The notes: generated from the sequence alone by a model not told the origin. Shown: positions 24,563 to 36,367, numbered from the stretch's first letter. The stretch: DNA of 64,000 nt from Variovorax sp. CF313 (GCF_000282635.1 NZ_AKIW01000001.1:1-64000); one strand, 5' to 3'. Translations and numbers: made by a program.

Positions 24563-25357
24563 ATGGAAAGCGATCTCGACATTTCGTTGACGGAAACAGG
24601 GAATGGGGCTAAGCACTATGCCAACCCCGGTCAGTTTGGCGGGCTGCTCGCGCCGTCCGCCGACACGCTCCCGTGGCCCGATTTTCTTACCGGGCAGCAC
24701 ACCAAACCCGTGCGCGTCCTGCTGGTGGACGACGACCCCTTCGTGCGTCGCGTCATCGCCCAGGAACTGCTGGGCGACCTGCGCATCCAGCTCGAGGGGC
24801 AGGCCGGCACGCTGCGCGAAGGGCGACGATTGCTGATGCAGCATGAGTTCGACGTGCTGATGGTCGACATCCGCCTCGGTGACGGGAGTGGATTCGAGCT
24901 CATCGAAGAGGCCAAGCGGCATCGCAGCGCGGCGGAGATCATTGTCATCTCGGCGCTCGAGGACGAACCCCAGGTGCTGCACGCCTTCGAGCTTGGCGCC
25001 TCCGGCTATCTGGTCAAGAACGCGTGGTTCCAGAGCTATGCCCAGGCCGTGCTGCAGGTGGTGAACGGCGGGGCCGCCATCACCCCCCGGCTGGCGCGGC
25101 GGCTGCTCGTGCACCTCGATCACAAGCGTTCCAACGTGAACCCGGTACGTCCACCTGAGAGCAAGGCGACGTTATCCACGCGCGAGCGCGAAGTGTTACG
25201 ACTTGTGGCGACGGGCTACGTAACCGAAGAGATCGCGCTGCAGCTCACCATCAGCGCCCAGACGGTGAATGCGCATGTGAAAAACATCTACCGCAAGCTG
25301 CACGCCCATACCCGCGCGCAGGCCGTGAGCTTTGCCTCCCACCGGGGGCTCCTGTAG
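24563..25357 (+). CDS. Two-component response regulator, NarL/FixJ (LuxR-type HTH) family
   Basis: A 264-residue protein. An unusual 45-residue N-terminal extension is followed by a receiver domain (about 49-165) with the acidic pair DDD (56-58), phospho-acceptor Asp102 (MVDIRLGDGSG) and Lys (YLVKN). A LuxR-type DNA-binding domain is at about 200-262 (LSTREREVLRLVATGYVTEE then TVNAHVKNIYRKL). The sensor kinase starts eight bases after its stop, so they form one operon. The target genes are unknown. The Pro/Gly-rich extension before the receiver is not typical, but ESDLD at 24563 is the first ATG and has AAAGGGG upstream. Confidence 0.9.
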   Translation: MESDLDISLTETGNGAKHYANPGQFGGLLAPSADTLPWPDFLTGQHTKPVRVLLVDDDPFVRRVIAQELLGDLRIQLEGQAGTLREGRRLLMQHEFDVLMVDIRLGDGSGFELIEEAKRHRSAAEIIVISALEDEPQVLHAFELGASGYLVKNAWFQSYAQAVLQVVNGGAAITPRLARRLLVHLDHKRSNVNPVRPPESKATLSTREREVLRLVATGYVTEEIALQLTISAQTVNAHVKNIYRKLHAHTRAQAVSFASHRGLL

Positions 25358-25365
25358 GCCATGCC

Positions 25366-26334
25366 ATGCTCTCGCCGCAGGTCCTTCATTTACCGCACTT
25401 TCTGGAAGACCAGTTCGTGTGGTTGTCGATCGGCTCGTGGGGCGTGCTGTTGATGTGGCTGCGCTTGCGCATCTCGCGCAGGCGGTTGCTGATGTGGGCT
25501 GGCCTGGCGGCGGCGCTGCATCTGACCCCCGTGACCGCGCAGGTGATCCGGGCTGCATCGGCCGCCAACTTGATGGGGAATGACATGCCATTCACATTTT
25601 GGGCAATGCAGGCGCTGAACCTGGGGGTGCTTGCCACGGTCGTCGGCATCTGGCTCGTTTCCCGGCACCGCGCGGAAAGCCACGGACCCTCGCAGGAGGT
25701 GATGACCGAGCGGCGGCGCATCGCCCATGACCTGCACGACGGGGTCGGCTCGCGGCTGGTAGCGCTGCTGGCCAGCCAGGACCCCCGGTTCACCGGCCCA
25801 GGCAGCCTGTCGATGGCCCTGCAAACCTGCCTGCTCGAACTCCAGATGACGGTGGACGACCTCGACGACCAGACCTCCGCCACCGTCGTCGAGCGGCTGG
25901 CCCATCTGCGCTACCGGCTGCAGCCCGCATTCGACCGGCTGGGCATCGCGCTGGTATGGAACATCTCGAGCGAGACACAAACCCATTCGGTGCCGCCCGA
26001 AACCGCCATGCAGATCTGCCGGGTGGCGCAGGAAGCTCTGTCCAATGCGCTGCGGCACGCCCGTGCGACCCGCGTCGAACTGCGCTTCGGCATCCAGGCC
26101 CACCCGCAAGGGCTGGTGCTGGAGGTGCACGACGATGGCCGCGGCCTGGGGGCTGCCCGCAGTGCCTCTTCCGCCTCGATGGGCAAGGGCCTGCGCAGCA
26201 TGCGCACGCGGGCCGACGCCATTGGCGGCAAACTGACGCTGGCGAATATCGTGCCCCGTGGACTGTGTGTGCAACTGGTAGTTCCAAGCCGGGCGCAGGC
26301 CGGCACCCGGCCCGAAGCGGAAAGCATGCTGTAA
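25366..26334 (+). CDS. Sensor histidine kinase, HisKA_3 (NarX/DesK-like) type
   Basis: A 322-residue membrane kinase. Three hydrophobic segments (about residues 16-34, 41-60 and 76-98) are followed by the HisKA_3 dimerisation helix with ERRRIAHDLHDGVGSRLVAL, where the phosphorylated His is His124. A HATPase domain has the N-box (AQEALSNALRHARA), a DDGRGLG motif and a MGKGLRSMRTRADAIGG G2-box. There is no periplasmic sensing domain of any size, so it may sense within the membrane or through a partner. It pairs with the NarL-type regulator just upstream. Confidence 0.9.
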   Translation: MLSPQVLHLPHFLEDQFVWLSIGSWGVLLMWLRLRISRRRLLMWAGLAAALHLTPVTAQVIRAASAANLMGNDMPFTFWAMQALNLGVLATVVGIWLVSRHRAESHGPSQEVMTERRRIAHDLHDGVGSRLVALLASQDPRFTGPGSLSMALQTCLLELQMTVDDLDDQTSATVVERLAHLRYRLQPAFDRLGIALVWNISSETQTHSVPPETAMQICRVAQEALSNALRHARATRVELRFGIQAHPQGLVLEVHDDGRGLGAARSASSASMGKGLRSMRTRADAIGGKLTLANIVPRGLCVQLVVPSRAQAGTRPEAESML

Positions 26335-26413
26335 CGCGCCCCGCCGGACGGCCCCGGCCGGGCACCGTGCGCCTATGGCAAACTTCCGCGCTTTGCCAGG
26401 GACGCGCTCAAGC

Positions 26414-28789
<2,376 letters not shown>

Positions 28790-28823
28790 TCGGCAACGCA
28801 CGGTTCTTGCGGAAGCATCCGGC

Positions 28824-29897
28824 ATGAAAGCCCTGCGCATCTACGCCGGCCCCGCGGCCCGCAAGCACATCGAACGGCACGGCCTGCGCTCGCAGGACGT
28901 GCGCACCATCCCCGGCGCGGCAGGCGGTCCCAAGGGGCTGATCCTCGGGCCGCTCGACCGCTTCATCTTCGGGCGCTGGCTCACGCAGTCGAGCCAGCAG
29001 GTGCATCTGGTGGGCGCCTCCATCGGCGCGTGGCGGCTGTCGACGGCCTGCCTGGCCGACCCTGACACAGCTTTCGAACGCTTCGAGCACGACTACGTGC
29101 ACCAGCAGTTCGAGGTGCCGCCGGGACAGAAGCGGCTCAGCCCGCGCCAGCTCAGCGACAAGTTCGCCCAGAGCCTCGAAGACTTCTATGGCGGGCGCAT
29201 CGGCGAGGTGCTGAACCATCCGCGTTACCGCCTGCACGTGGTGACTTCGCGCGGGCGCCACATCCTCGGGCGCGAGGGCAGGGCGCGCACTCCCGTCGGC
29301 TACCTGGGCGCCTTCGCGACCAACAGCCTGCACCGCAGGAGCCTGGGCGCGTGGCTGGAGCGCTGCGTGTTTTCCACGCCCGGCGCCTCCTTGCCCTTCG
29401 GTACGCGCGACTTCCGCACGCGCCAGCATGCACTGAGCGAGGCCAACTTCAACATGGTGCTGCAGGCCTCGTGCTCCATTCCGTTCCTGCTGGCTGCGGT
29501 GCACGACATTCCCGGCGCGCCGCGCGGCGCCTACTGGGACGGCGGCATCACCGACTACCACCTGCACCTGGACTACCAGCCGGCCGACGACGGCATCGTG
29601 CTCTACCCGCACTTCCAGCAGGCGGTGGTGCCGGGCTGGCTCGACAAGGGGCTGCGCTGGCGCCACAAGGCCAGCGGCTTCCTCGACCGCATGGTGCTGC
29701 TCGCGCCCGACCCCGATTGGGTGCGCTCGCTGCCCAACGGCAAGCTCCCCGACCGCAAGGACTTCATCCACTTCGCGAACGACGCGCAGGCACGCATCGC
29801 CGCGTGGGGCCGTGCCACGCGCGAAGCGCGGCGGCTGTCCGACGAGTTCGAGGGCTGGCTTCAGCGCGACGGCGTGCCCGAGCTGCTGCCGCTCTGA
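28824..29897 (+). CDS. Patatin-like phospholipase family protein
   Basis: A 357-residue soluble protein with the patatin catalytic parts in order. The oxyanion-loop glycine run is PGAAGGPKGLILGPLD (about 30-45). The nucleophile elbow GASIGAW has Ser66. The catalytic Asp is in YWDGGITD (about Asp239). The family hydrolyses acyl esters of phospholipids or lipids with a Ser-Asp dyad. There is no signal peptide. It begins 34 bases after tex. Its end overlaps by 37 bases the end of the convergent lipoprotein gene. Confidence 0.88.
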   Translation: MKALRIYAGPAARKHIERHGLRSQDVRTIPGAAGGPKGLILGPLDRFIFGRWLTQSSQQVHLVGASIGAWRLSTACLADPDTAFERFEHDYVHQQFEVPPGQKRLSPRQLSDKFAQSLEDFYGGRIGEVLNHPRYRLHVVTSRGRHILGREGRARTPVGYLGAFATNSLHRRSLGAWLERCVFSTPGASLPFGTRDFRTRQHALSEANFNMVLQASCSIPFLLAAVHDIPGAPRGAYWDGGITDYHLHLDYQPADDGIVLYPHFQQAVVPGWLDKGLRWRHKASGFLDRMVLLAPDPDWVRSLPNGKLPDRKDFIHFANDAQARIAAWGRATREARRLSDEFEGWLQRDGVPELLPL

Positions 29898-30226
29898 CCC
29901 ACCGGCGCCAGCAGTGCCAAGGGTGCCGCGCAGTCGAGGATGTTCACTTCCACCGCATCGCCGACCTTGAGTTCGGCGCCTTGAGGCCATCGCCCCGTGC
30001 CTACCGAGCGCGTGTGCACGCCGCCGTAGCGGTAGCGCACGACGGCGTAGGGTGTCGCGGCACCGCCGTCTGCACCGCAATCGCGATCGGCAGTGGCTGC
30101 CAGATCGCTCGTGCGCCCGACGCTGACGACCTGCGCGGCCCGCCAGCCGGCGGAACGGTCGAAGGAATGCGCATCGAAGGCCGAGCAGCCGCCCAGCATC
30201 AGCCCCCAAAGAACGACCGTGCGCAT
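29861..30226 (-). CDS. Small lipoprotein, unknown function
   Basis: A 121-residue protein. Signal MRTVVLWGLMLGGC gives a lipobox with Cys14. The mature part has WRAAQVVSVGRTSDLAATAD, YAVVRYRYGGVHTRSVGTGR and LKVGDAVEVNILDCAAPLAL, an all-beta-looking domain with three further cysteines. I do not recognise a family. The start codon overlaps the stop of ridA by one base, making it the last gene of the metal-efflux operon cusB-cusA-nodT-ridA-this gene. It overlaps the end of the patatin gene on the other strand. Confidence 0.75.
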   Translation of the reverse strand: MRTVVLWGLMLGGCSAFDAHSFDRSAGWRAAQVVSVGRTSDLAATADRDCGADGGAATPYAVVRYRYGGVHTRSVGTGRWPQGAELKVGDAVEVNILDCAAPLALLAPVGQSGSSSGTPSR

Positions 30227-30606
30227 CACGGCGTCGGCCCCATCGCGGTGATGGCCGCCGTGGCCTGGATCTCGACGCGGTACTCGGAGTCGATCAGCTT
30301 CGCCCCCACCGTGGCGCGCGCCGGCGTGTGGCCGGCGGGCACCCATTCGTCCCACACCGAGTTCATCGCGGCGTAGTCGCCCACGGTGCGCAGGTAGATC
30401 GTCACGCTCACCAGGTCCTGCTTGGTCGCTCCCTGCGTGGCGAGCAGGCGATCAATGTGGCGCAGGATCTCGCGCATCTGCCCGGTGATGTCGAGCGAAG
30501 GGTTCTCGGCCACCTGGCCGGAGAGGTACAGCAGGCGCGCAGCGCCCAGGTCGACGGTCACCATCTCGCTGAAGCGGGGGCCCATGTCGTGGCGGATGAT
30601 GTTCAT
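30226..30606 (-). CDS. RidA-family protein (enamine/imine deaminase-like)
   Basis: A 126-residue member of the YjgF/YER057c/UK114 family: RLLYLSGQVAENPSLDITGQ, MREILRHIDRLLATQGATKQ followed by DLVSVTIYL, and ATVGAKLIDSEYRVEIQATA. Arg110 corresponds to the active-site Arg of RidA. RidA proteins hydrolyse reactive enamines and imines, and form trimers. The gene sits inside a heavy-metal RND efflux operon, overlapping nodT upstream (ATGA) and a lipoprotein gene downstream by one base. That is an unusual place for it. It may be a RidA-family member with another task. Confidence 0.9.
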   Translation of the reverse strand: MNIIRHDMGPRFSEMVTVDLGAARLLYLSGQVAENPSLDITGQMREILRHIDRLLATQGATKQDLVSVTIYLRTVGDYAAMNSVWDEWVPAGHTPARATVGAKLIDSEYRVEIQATAAITAMGPTP

Positions 30607-32108
30607 GGCGATGCGGTGGAAATGGAAGAAGACGAGACGATGGCAGGTTGTGGCGCATTCCACCAGCCGCCGCCGAGCGCCTGGAAGAGGGCGGTGGCAT
30701 CGGTCAGCCGCAGCGCACGGGCCTGTACGAGATTCAGCAGTGCTTGCTGCTGGGCCTGCTGGGCAATGCGCAGCGAGAGCGCGCTGGCATCGCCCAGCCG
30801 CACCTGCGCCTGCGTGCGCGCCAGGCTCTGCGAAGCCGTGCGCTCGGCCTTCACCGCCGCCTGCAGCGCGCGGGTGTCGGCATCGATGGCTTCCAGCGTA
30901 TTGGCCACGTCCTGGAAGGCGGCGAGCACCGTCGCGCGGTACTGCGCGGCTGCCTGGTCGAAGGAGGCGCGCGCGGCTGCCTCGCGGTGCTTGAGCGCGC
31001 CGCCGTCGAAGATGGGCTGCGTCACGCTCGCGGCCACCGTCCAGAAGAGCGATGACGACTTGAACAGGTCCGCCAGCCGGTAGGCCGAGGAGCCGTACGA
31101 GTTCACGCCAAGCGTCACGTTCGGCAGCCGCGCCGCGACCGCCACGCCGATGGCGGCGCTGGCTGCCTGCAGCTGTGCTTCGGCAGCACGCACGTCGGGG
31201 CGGTGCTCGACCAGACTGGAAGGAAGGGTCAGCGGCAGTTCCGTCGGCAGCTGCAGCGCATCCAGATCGAACCGCGCCTCCACGCCCTGGCTCGGGAAGC
31301 GGCCCGCCAGCGTGGCCAACAGGTTGCGCTGCTGCGCCAGTTGCCGGTCCAGCGGCGGCAGCGTGGCCTCGGTGGCGGCCAGCGCGGCTTCCTGCGCGTC
31401 GACGTCGGCTGGCGCCACCTGGCCCAGCGCCAGCTGCTTGCGGTAGGCCTGGAGCACTTCCTTCTGGCCCGCGATGATCTTCAGCGTGGCGGCCTGCTGC
31501 GCGCGCAGCGAGGCCTCGGTGATCGCGGCGGTCACCACGTTGCTGCTGAGCGTGAGCTTTGCGGCAACGCCCTGGAACTGCTGCAGCTCGGTATTGGCCT
31601 GCGCGCCTTCCACCTGCCTGCGGGTGGCACCGAACACGTCGGGCGTGTACGACACCGTCACCTGCGCCGTGTGCAGCGTGTACAGGCTCGCGTTGGACGA
31701 CACCGGGCTCGCCACCGCGCTGGCCACGCGCTGCCGCGTCGGCGAATAGCCCAGCGCCACGCTGGGCCAGAAGGCGGCGCGGTCGGCGGCTTCGTTCTCC
31801 TGCGCCGCGCGAAGGGCGGCGTCGGCCGCCTCGATGGTCGGGTTGCCGGCAAGGCTCTGCGTGACCAGCGCGTTCAGCGGCTCGCTGCGGAAGGCCTGCC
31901 ACCACTGGGCCGGCACGTCGAGATCGGGCGACAGGCGCGCCAGCGGCACGCCTTCGGCTTCCTTGCTTACAGGTGGCGCGGGCGTGTACTGCTGAGGCAG
32001 ATTCAACTGCGGGCGGGCGTAGTCGGGGCCGACCGCGCAGCCGGCCAGCAGCATCGCCGCGATGCCGGCCGCCACGGGCGTCGCCAGGTTTGTCTTCTTT
32101 GTCGTCAT
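30603..32108 (-). CDS. RND efflux outer-membrane lipoprotein, NodT/CusC family
   Basis: A 501-residue lipoprotein: signal ending MLLAGC (Cys24), followed by AVGPDYARPQ, the usual start of NodT-type factors. Two outer-membrane efflux repeats follow. Recognisable parts are WWQAFRSEPLNALV, NPTIEAADAALRAAQENEAA, ASLRAQQAATLKII, LVEHRPDVRAAEAQLQAASA and ASVTQPIFDGGALKHREAAA. It forms the trimeric channel that works with the adaptor and pump encoded just upstream. It lies 16 bases after the pump gene and overlaps ridA by ATGA. Confidence 0.93.
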   Translation of the reverse strand: MTTKKTNLATPVAAGIAAMLLAGCAVGPDYARPQLNLPQQYTPAPPVSKEAEGVPLARLSPDLDVPAQWWQAFRSEPLNALVTQSLAGNPTIEAADAALRAAQENEAADRAAFWPSVALGYSPTRQRVASAVASPVSSNASLYTLHTAQVTVSYTPDVFGATRRQVEGAQANTELQQFQGVAAKLTLSSNVVTAAITEASLRAQQAATLKIIAGQKEVLQAYRKQLALGQVAPADVDAQEAALAATEATLPPLDRQLAQQRNLLATLAGRFPSQGVEARFDLDALQLPTELPLTLPSSLVEHRPDVRAAEAQLQAASAAIGVAVAARLPNVTLGVNSYGSSAYRLADLFKSSSLFWTVAASVTQPIFDGGALKHREAAARASFDQAAAQYRATVLAAFQDVANTLEAIDADTRALQAAVKAERTASQSLARTQAQVRLGDASALSLRIAQQAQQQALLNLVQARALRLTDATALFQALGGGWWNAPQPAIVSSSSISTASP

Positions 32109-32124
32109 TGCTTGTTCTGCTTTC

Positions 32125-35100
32125 CTAGCGGTCGCGCCGCGAGCGCGTGCCCCAGCCCTTGCGTTCGAACACGCGTTCCATCGCGAAGTACAGCGTGGGC
32201 AGGATGAAGAGCGTCAGCAGCGTCGACACCACCAGCCCGCCGACCACCACCGTGGCCAGCCCGCGCTGCACGTCGGTGCCCACGCCAGTGGCCAACGCCG
32301 CCGGCAGCATGCCCACCGATGCCACCGTGGCCGTCATCAGCACCGGCCGCAGCCGCTCGGTCGCGCCTTCGAGCACCGAGGCCTGCAGCTCCAGACCTTC
32401 GCCGCGCACGCGGCGGAAGTTCGCGACCATGATGATCCCGTTCTGTATCGAGACACCGAAGAGCGCGATGAAGCCCACGGCCGTTGCCACGTTGAGCGTT
32501 TCACCCGCCACGTGCACCGCGATCAGCCCGCCCAGCGTGGCCATAGGCACCACGCCGAGGATCAGCGCCACCTGCCGGATCTTCCCGAACTGGAAGAACA
32601 GCAGCACCGCCATGATGCTCACCACGATGGCCAGCGACACGCTCAGCCGGGCCTGCGCGCGCTGCTGGTTCTCGAACTGGCCGGCCCATTGCAGGCGGAA
32701 CTTCGTGGGGTCGAACTTCACTTCCTTCGCGATGCGATCGCGCGCCTCGTCGAGGTAGGAGGCGAGGTCGCGGTCGCGGTTGTCCACGCGCACCGTGATC
32801 TGGCGCTCGTTCATCTCGTGCGAGATCGTGCTTTCGCCGGTCTGCAGGCGGATGTCGGCCACCTGCGCGAGCGGCACCTTGGCCCCGCTGGAGCTGTTGA
32901 GCAGCAGCGAACCGATGGCCTCGGTATTGCCCTTGGCGCTCCTGGGCATCTTCACCGACACGTTGTAGGTGCGGTTGCCCGAGTACACGGTGATGACAGG
33001 CGCGCCGCCGATGCCGGTCTGGATCAGGCTGGCCACGTCGTTCGCGTTCACGCCGAAGCGCGCCGCCGCCTCGCGGTTGAGCTGGATCACCACCTGCGGA
33101 ATCGGCGGCTCCTGGAACAGCGACGCCGAGGCGGTGCCGCGCACCGTTTCGAGCAGGTCGACGATCTGGTTGCCGATGCGCCGGCTTTCCTTCAGGTCGT
33201 CGCCGTAGATGCGCAGCACCAGCGGGCTGTGCGCGCCGCCCACGGCGTCGTTCACGCCGTCGATGATGGGCTGGCTGATGCCCACGTCGAAGCCCGGCAT
33301 GCGCGCGAAGCGCTCGGTCAGGGTGCGCACGAAGTCGGCCTTCTTCACCCCGGCCGGCCACTCGCCATAAGGCTTGAGACCCACCGGCACCTCCATGTGC
33401 GAGGGCGTCCACGGGTCGGTGCCATCGTCGTTGCGGCCCAGCTGCGTCACCACGTACGAGACCTCGGGGTATTCGAGCAGCACGTGCCGCAGCTCGGTCG
33501 CCATCTCGCTGGCCTTGTCCAGCGACAGGCCCGAGGGCAACTGCACCTGCAGCCACAACGCCCCTTCGTCGATGTCGGGCAAAAATTCGCGCCCGGCCGT
33601 GGCGCCCAGCACCACCACCGCGGCCAGCGCCGCCACGCTCAGCCCGTAGGCGATGGCCGGCACCTCCAGCAGCCGCGCCAGCACCCGCCGGTACGCACCG
33701 GTGAGCCACACCAGCGGCTTGTTGACGAAGGGCTTGCTCGGCTTGCGCAGCGCCACGTAGGCCAGGCTCGGAATGAGCGTGAGCGCGCAGAGCAGGGCAC
33801 CCACCAGCGCGTAGCCGACCGTGAAGGCCATCGGCTTGAACAGCTTGCCCTCGGCCCGCTCGAAGGCGAACAGCGGGAAGTAGGCCGTGATGATGATCAG
33901 CGTCGCGAAGAAGATCGGCCCCGACACGTGGCTCACCGTCTCGAGGATGTTGCCCTCGGTGAGCGTGGCGTGCGGTTCTTCTTCCCGGCGCCGCAGGATG
34001 GCCTCCATCACCACGATGGCGCCGTCCACGATGATGCCGAAGTCGATCGCGCCCAGCGAGAACAGGTTGGCCGGCATGCGGGTGAAGTGCATCACGATGA
34101 ACACCGTCACCAGCGACATCGGAATGGCCACGGCAGCCACCACCGCGCTGCGCGGGCTGCCCAGGAAAAGAATGAGCACGAAGCACACCAGCGCCATGCC
34201 TTCGAGCACCGTGTGCGTCACCTTGTCGACGGTGAGCTTCACCAGGTCGTCGCGGTCGATGTAGGGCACGATCTTCACGCCCATGGGCGCGAGCTCGGCC
34301 TGCAGCTCGTCGATCTTCTTGTGCACACCCTCCAGCACGCGCGAGGGGTTCTCGTACTTGAGCATCAGCACGATGCCCTCGATGGTGTCCGGGTTGGTGT
34401 CCTTGCCCAGGATGCCGCCGCGCTCCTGGTGGTCGAACTGCAGCCGCCCCAGGTCGCGTACCTGCACCGGCGAGCCGTTGCTCTGCGCCACCACCACCGT
34501 GCCCAGGTCGTCCAGCGTGCGGATCTGGCCGATGCCGCGCACCACGTAGCTCTGGTCGCCGCGCGCGATGCGCCCGCCGCCGGCGTTGGCGCTGTTGTTG
34601 TTGATGGCCGTGACCACGTCGTTGAGCACCAGCCCGTACTTCTGCAGGCGCGCCGGGTCGAGCTCCAGCTGGAACTCGCGGGTGAAGCCGCCGAAGTTGT
34701 TGATGTCGACCACGCCCGCCACCTGCTTGAGCGCGGGAATCACCTTCCAGCGCTGCAGCTCCGACAGTTCCATCAGGTTCCTGGTGTCCGACTCCAGCGT
34801 GTAGCGGTAGATCTCGCCGGCCGGCCCCGCCACCGGCCCAAGGCCGGGCTGCGCGCCCGAGGGCAGGCTGACCTGGCCGATGCGCTCGGTCACGCGCTGG
34901 CGCGCGAAGTAGTCGTCGGTGCCGTCCTTGAAGGTCAGCGTGATGAGCGACAGCCCGAAGGTGCTGCTCGAGCGGATTGAGGCCAGCCCCGGCGTGTTGC
35001 TCAGCGCGCGCTCCAGCGGCGTGGTGATCTGCTGCTCGATCTCCTCGGCGGCCAGGCCGTTGACCTGCGTGGTCACCTGCACGTTCACGTCGCCGAGGTC

Positions 35101-35220
35101 GGGGTAGGCCTCCACCGTCATCTGCGTCCACGACCACGCGCCGAAGAGCACCAGCGCCACCGACATCGCCCAGGCCAGGTGCCTGCGGCGGAAGAACTGG
35201 GTGATGATGAGGTTAATCAT
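32125..35220 (-). CDS. Heavy-metal RND efflux pump, CusA/CzcA family
   Basis: A 1031-residue inner-membrane pump with the RND layout: helix 1 at the N-terminus, a large periplasmic loop, helices 2-6, a second loop, helices 7-12. The proton-relay motif of metal pumps lies in helix 4 (GAIDFGIIVDGAIVVME, with Asp393, Asp399 and Glu406). The start (MINLIITQFFRRRHLAWAMS) and GREFLPDIDEGALWLQVQLP are typical. The metal cannot be assigned. I did not see the CusA-type Met ladder, which slightly favours divalent cations over copper or silver. The gene overlaps the adaptor gene by 8 bases (ATGATTAA). Confidence 0.93.
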   Translation of the reverse strand: MINLIITQFFRRRHLAWAMSVALVLFGAWSWTQMTVEAYPDLGDVNVQVTTQVNGLAAEEIEQQITTPLERALSNTPGLASIRSSSTFGLSLITLTFKDGTDDYFARQRVTERIGQVSLPSGAQPGLGPVAGPAGEIYRYTLESDTRNLMELSELQRWKVIPALKQVAGVVDINNFGGFTREFQLELDPARLQKYGLVLNDVVTAINNNSANAGGGRIARGDQSYVVRGIGQIRTLDDLGTVVVAQSNGSPVQVRDLGRLQFDHQERGGILGKDTNPDTIEGIVLMLKYENPSRVLEGVHKKIDELQAELAPMGVKIVPYIDRDDLVKLTVDKVTHTVLEGMALVCFVLILFLGSPRSAVVAAVAIPMSLVTVFIVMHFTRMPANLFSLGAIDFGIIVDGAIVVMEAILRRREEEPHATLTEGNILETVSHVSGPIFFATLIIITAYFPLFAFERAEGKLFKPMAFTVGYALVGALLCALTLIPSLAYVALRKPSKPFVNKPLVWLTGAYRRVLARLLEVPAIAYGLSVAALAAVVVLGATAGREFLPDIDEGALWLQVQLPSGLSLDKASEMATELRHVLLEYPEVSYVVTQLGRNDDGTDPWTPSHMEVPVGLKPYGEWPAGVKKADFVRTLTERFARMPGFDVGISQPIIDGVNDAVGGAHSPLVLRIYGDDLKESRRIGNQIVDLLETVRGTASASLFQEPPIPQVVIQLNREAAARFGVNANDVASLIQTGIGGAPVITVYSGNRTYNVSVKMPRSAKGNTEAIGSLLLNSSSGAKVPLAQVADIRLQTGESTISHEMNERQITVRVDNRDRDLASYLDEARDRIAKEVKFDPTKFRLQWAGQFENQQRAQARLSVSLAIVVSIMAVLLFFQFGKIRQVALILGVVPMATLGGLIAVHVAGETLNVATAVGFIALFGVSIQNGIIMVANFRRVRGEGLELQASVLEGATERLRPVLMTATVASVGMLPAALATGVGTDVQRGLATVVVGGLVVSTLLTLFILPTLYFAMERVFERKGWGTRSRRDR

Positions 35221-36367
35221 TCAGCAGCACACCACCGCGGACCACCACGCGCTCGCCGGCGGCCAGGCCGCTGCGGATGCGAACCTTGTCGCCGTCTTCC
35301 CGGCCCAGCTCCACCGTGCGGCGCACGAAGGTCCAGGGCTCGGCCTCGACGAAGACGCTCACGCTGTCGTTGTTCATCAGCAGCGCCGATGCCGGCACCT
35401 GCGGCTGCACGCCCTGCGGCACGCCCAGCACGGCCGTGGCGTACATGTTGGGCTTGAAGATGCCGTCGGGGTTGGCGAAGACGATGCGCGCGCGGGCGCG
35501 GCGCGTGTCCGCGTCGAGCACCGCGCTCACGAAGGCCACCTTGCCGGTGAAGCTGCGCCCCGGGTAGGCCGCCAGCGTGACCACCACGTTCTGCCCAGGC
35601 GCGACCGTGCCGACCACGCCCTCGGGCACGTTGACCGTGACCCAGACCGAATCCAGGTTCGACACCGTCATCAGAACCGCGTTGGCGTCGTTCAGGCTGG
35701 AGCCGGCGGCCGCGTTCAGCGCCGTGACCGTGCCGGACGTGGGCGCGACGATCTTCAGCACCTGGCCGGCCTGGGCGCCGCTCGCGTCCGCGCCCAGGCT
35801 GCGCAGGCGCGCCTCGCTGCGCTGGAGCTCGGCCTTCTGCTGGGCGACGCTGCTGCTGGCGGCTTCCACGTCCTTCGCGGCGTTGGAGCCGGCCTCGTTC
35901 ACGCCGCGCGCCCGCACCAGCGCGCGCTGCGCGAGGTCGAGAGCGTCGCGGGCCTTCTGCGCATCGGCAAAGGCCTGCGCGAGGTCGGGCGAGCTCATCG
36001 TCGCGAGCACCTGGCCGCGCTTGACGGTGTCACCCAGGCGCACCTTCAGCTCGAGCAGCCTGCCGGTCAGCGGCGGGAGGATGTTGGCGGTATTGGCCGG
36101 GTTGGCTTCCACCGTGGCGGGCAGGCTCACCTCGTGCGGCAGCATGTCCTGGCCGACAGTGGCGACCAGCAGGCGATCGCGCAGCGGCGAGCCGGCGGGC
36201 ACGCTCAGGCGATTGCCCTGGCGCACCAGCATCGGCGCGGGGGCGGCGGCCACGGTGGTGGCTGCATGGGCGGCGCCGTCGAAGGAGTCAACGCACAGGG
36301 CCGCGCAGGTCATCACGCCGAAGACGATGCGCGCGGGAGTCATTTGGTAGAGGGATTTCTTCTTCAT
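35213..36367 (-). CDS. RND periplasmic adaptor, CusB/CzcB family
   Basis: A 384-residue membrane-fusion protein. After the signal/anchor segment (about residues 10-35, ending AAHA) it has VSLPATVEANPANTANILPP followed by LTGRLLELKVRLGDTVKRGQ, the first lipoyl half. A helical hairpin follows (about 125-195, rich in Ala/Gln). The second lipoyl half is KIVAPTSGTVTALNAAAGSS. Beta-barrel parts are AYPGRSFTGKVAFVSAVLDA and VPASALLMNN. It links the pump to the outer-membrane channel. It is the first gene of the efflux operon, divergent from the CusRS-like regulators. The ATG at 36367 fits the basic n-region MKKKS. Confidence 0.92.
   Translation of the reverse strand: MKKKSLYQMTPARIVFGVMTCAALCVDSFDGAAHAATTVAAAPAPMLVRQGNRLSVPAGSPLRDRLLVATVGQDMLPHEVSLPATVEANPANTANILPPLTGRLLELKVRLGDTVKRGQVLATMSSPDLAQAFADAQKARDALDLAQRALVRARGVNEAGSNAAKDVEAASSSVAQQKAELQRSEARLRSLGADASGAQAGQVLKIVAPTSGTVTALNAAAGSSLNDANAVLMTVSNLDSVWVTVNVPEGVVGTVAPGQNVVVTLAAYPGRSFTGKVAFVSAVLDADTRRARARIVFANPDGIFKPNMYATAVLGVPQGVQPQVPASALLMNNDSVSVFVEAEPWTFVRRTVELGREDGDKVRIRSGLAAGERVVVRGGVLLND

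Noticed and set aside
32062-34980. Long plus-strand open frame (972 codons) opposite the RND pump
   Set aside because: Mirror frame of the CusA/CzcA gene; His/Arg/Gln-rich with no domain, an effect of GC-rich codon bias on the pump's opposite strand.
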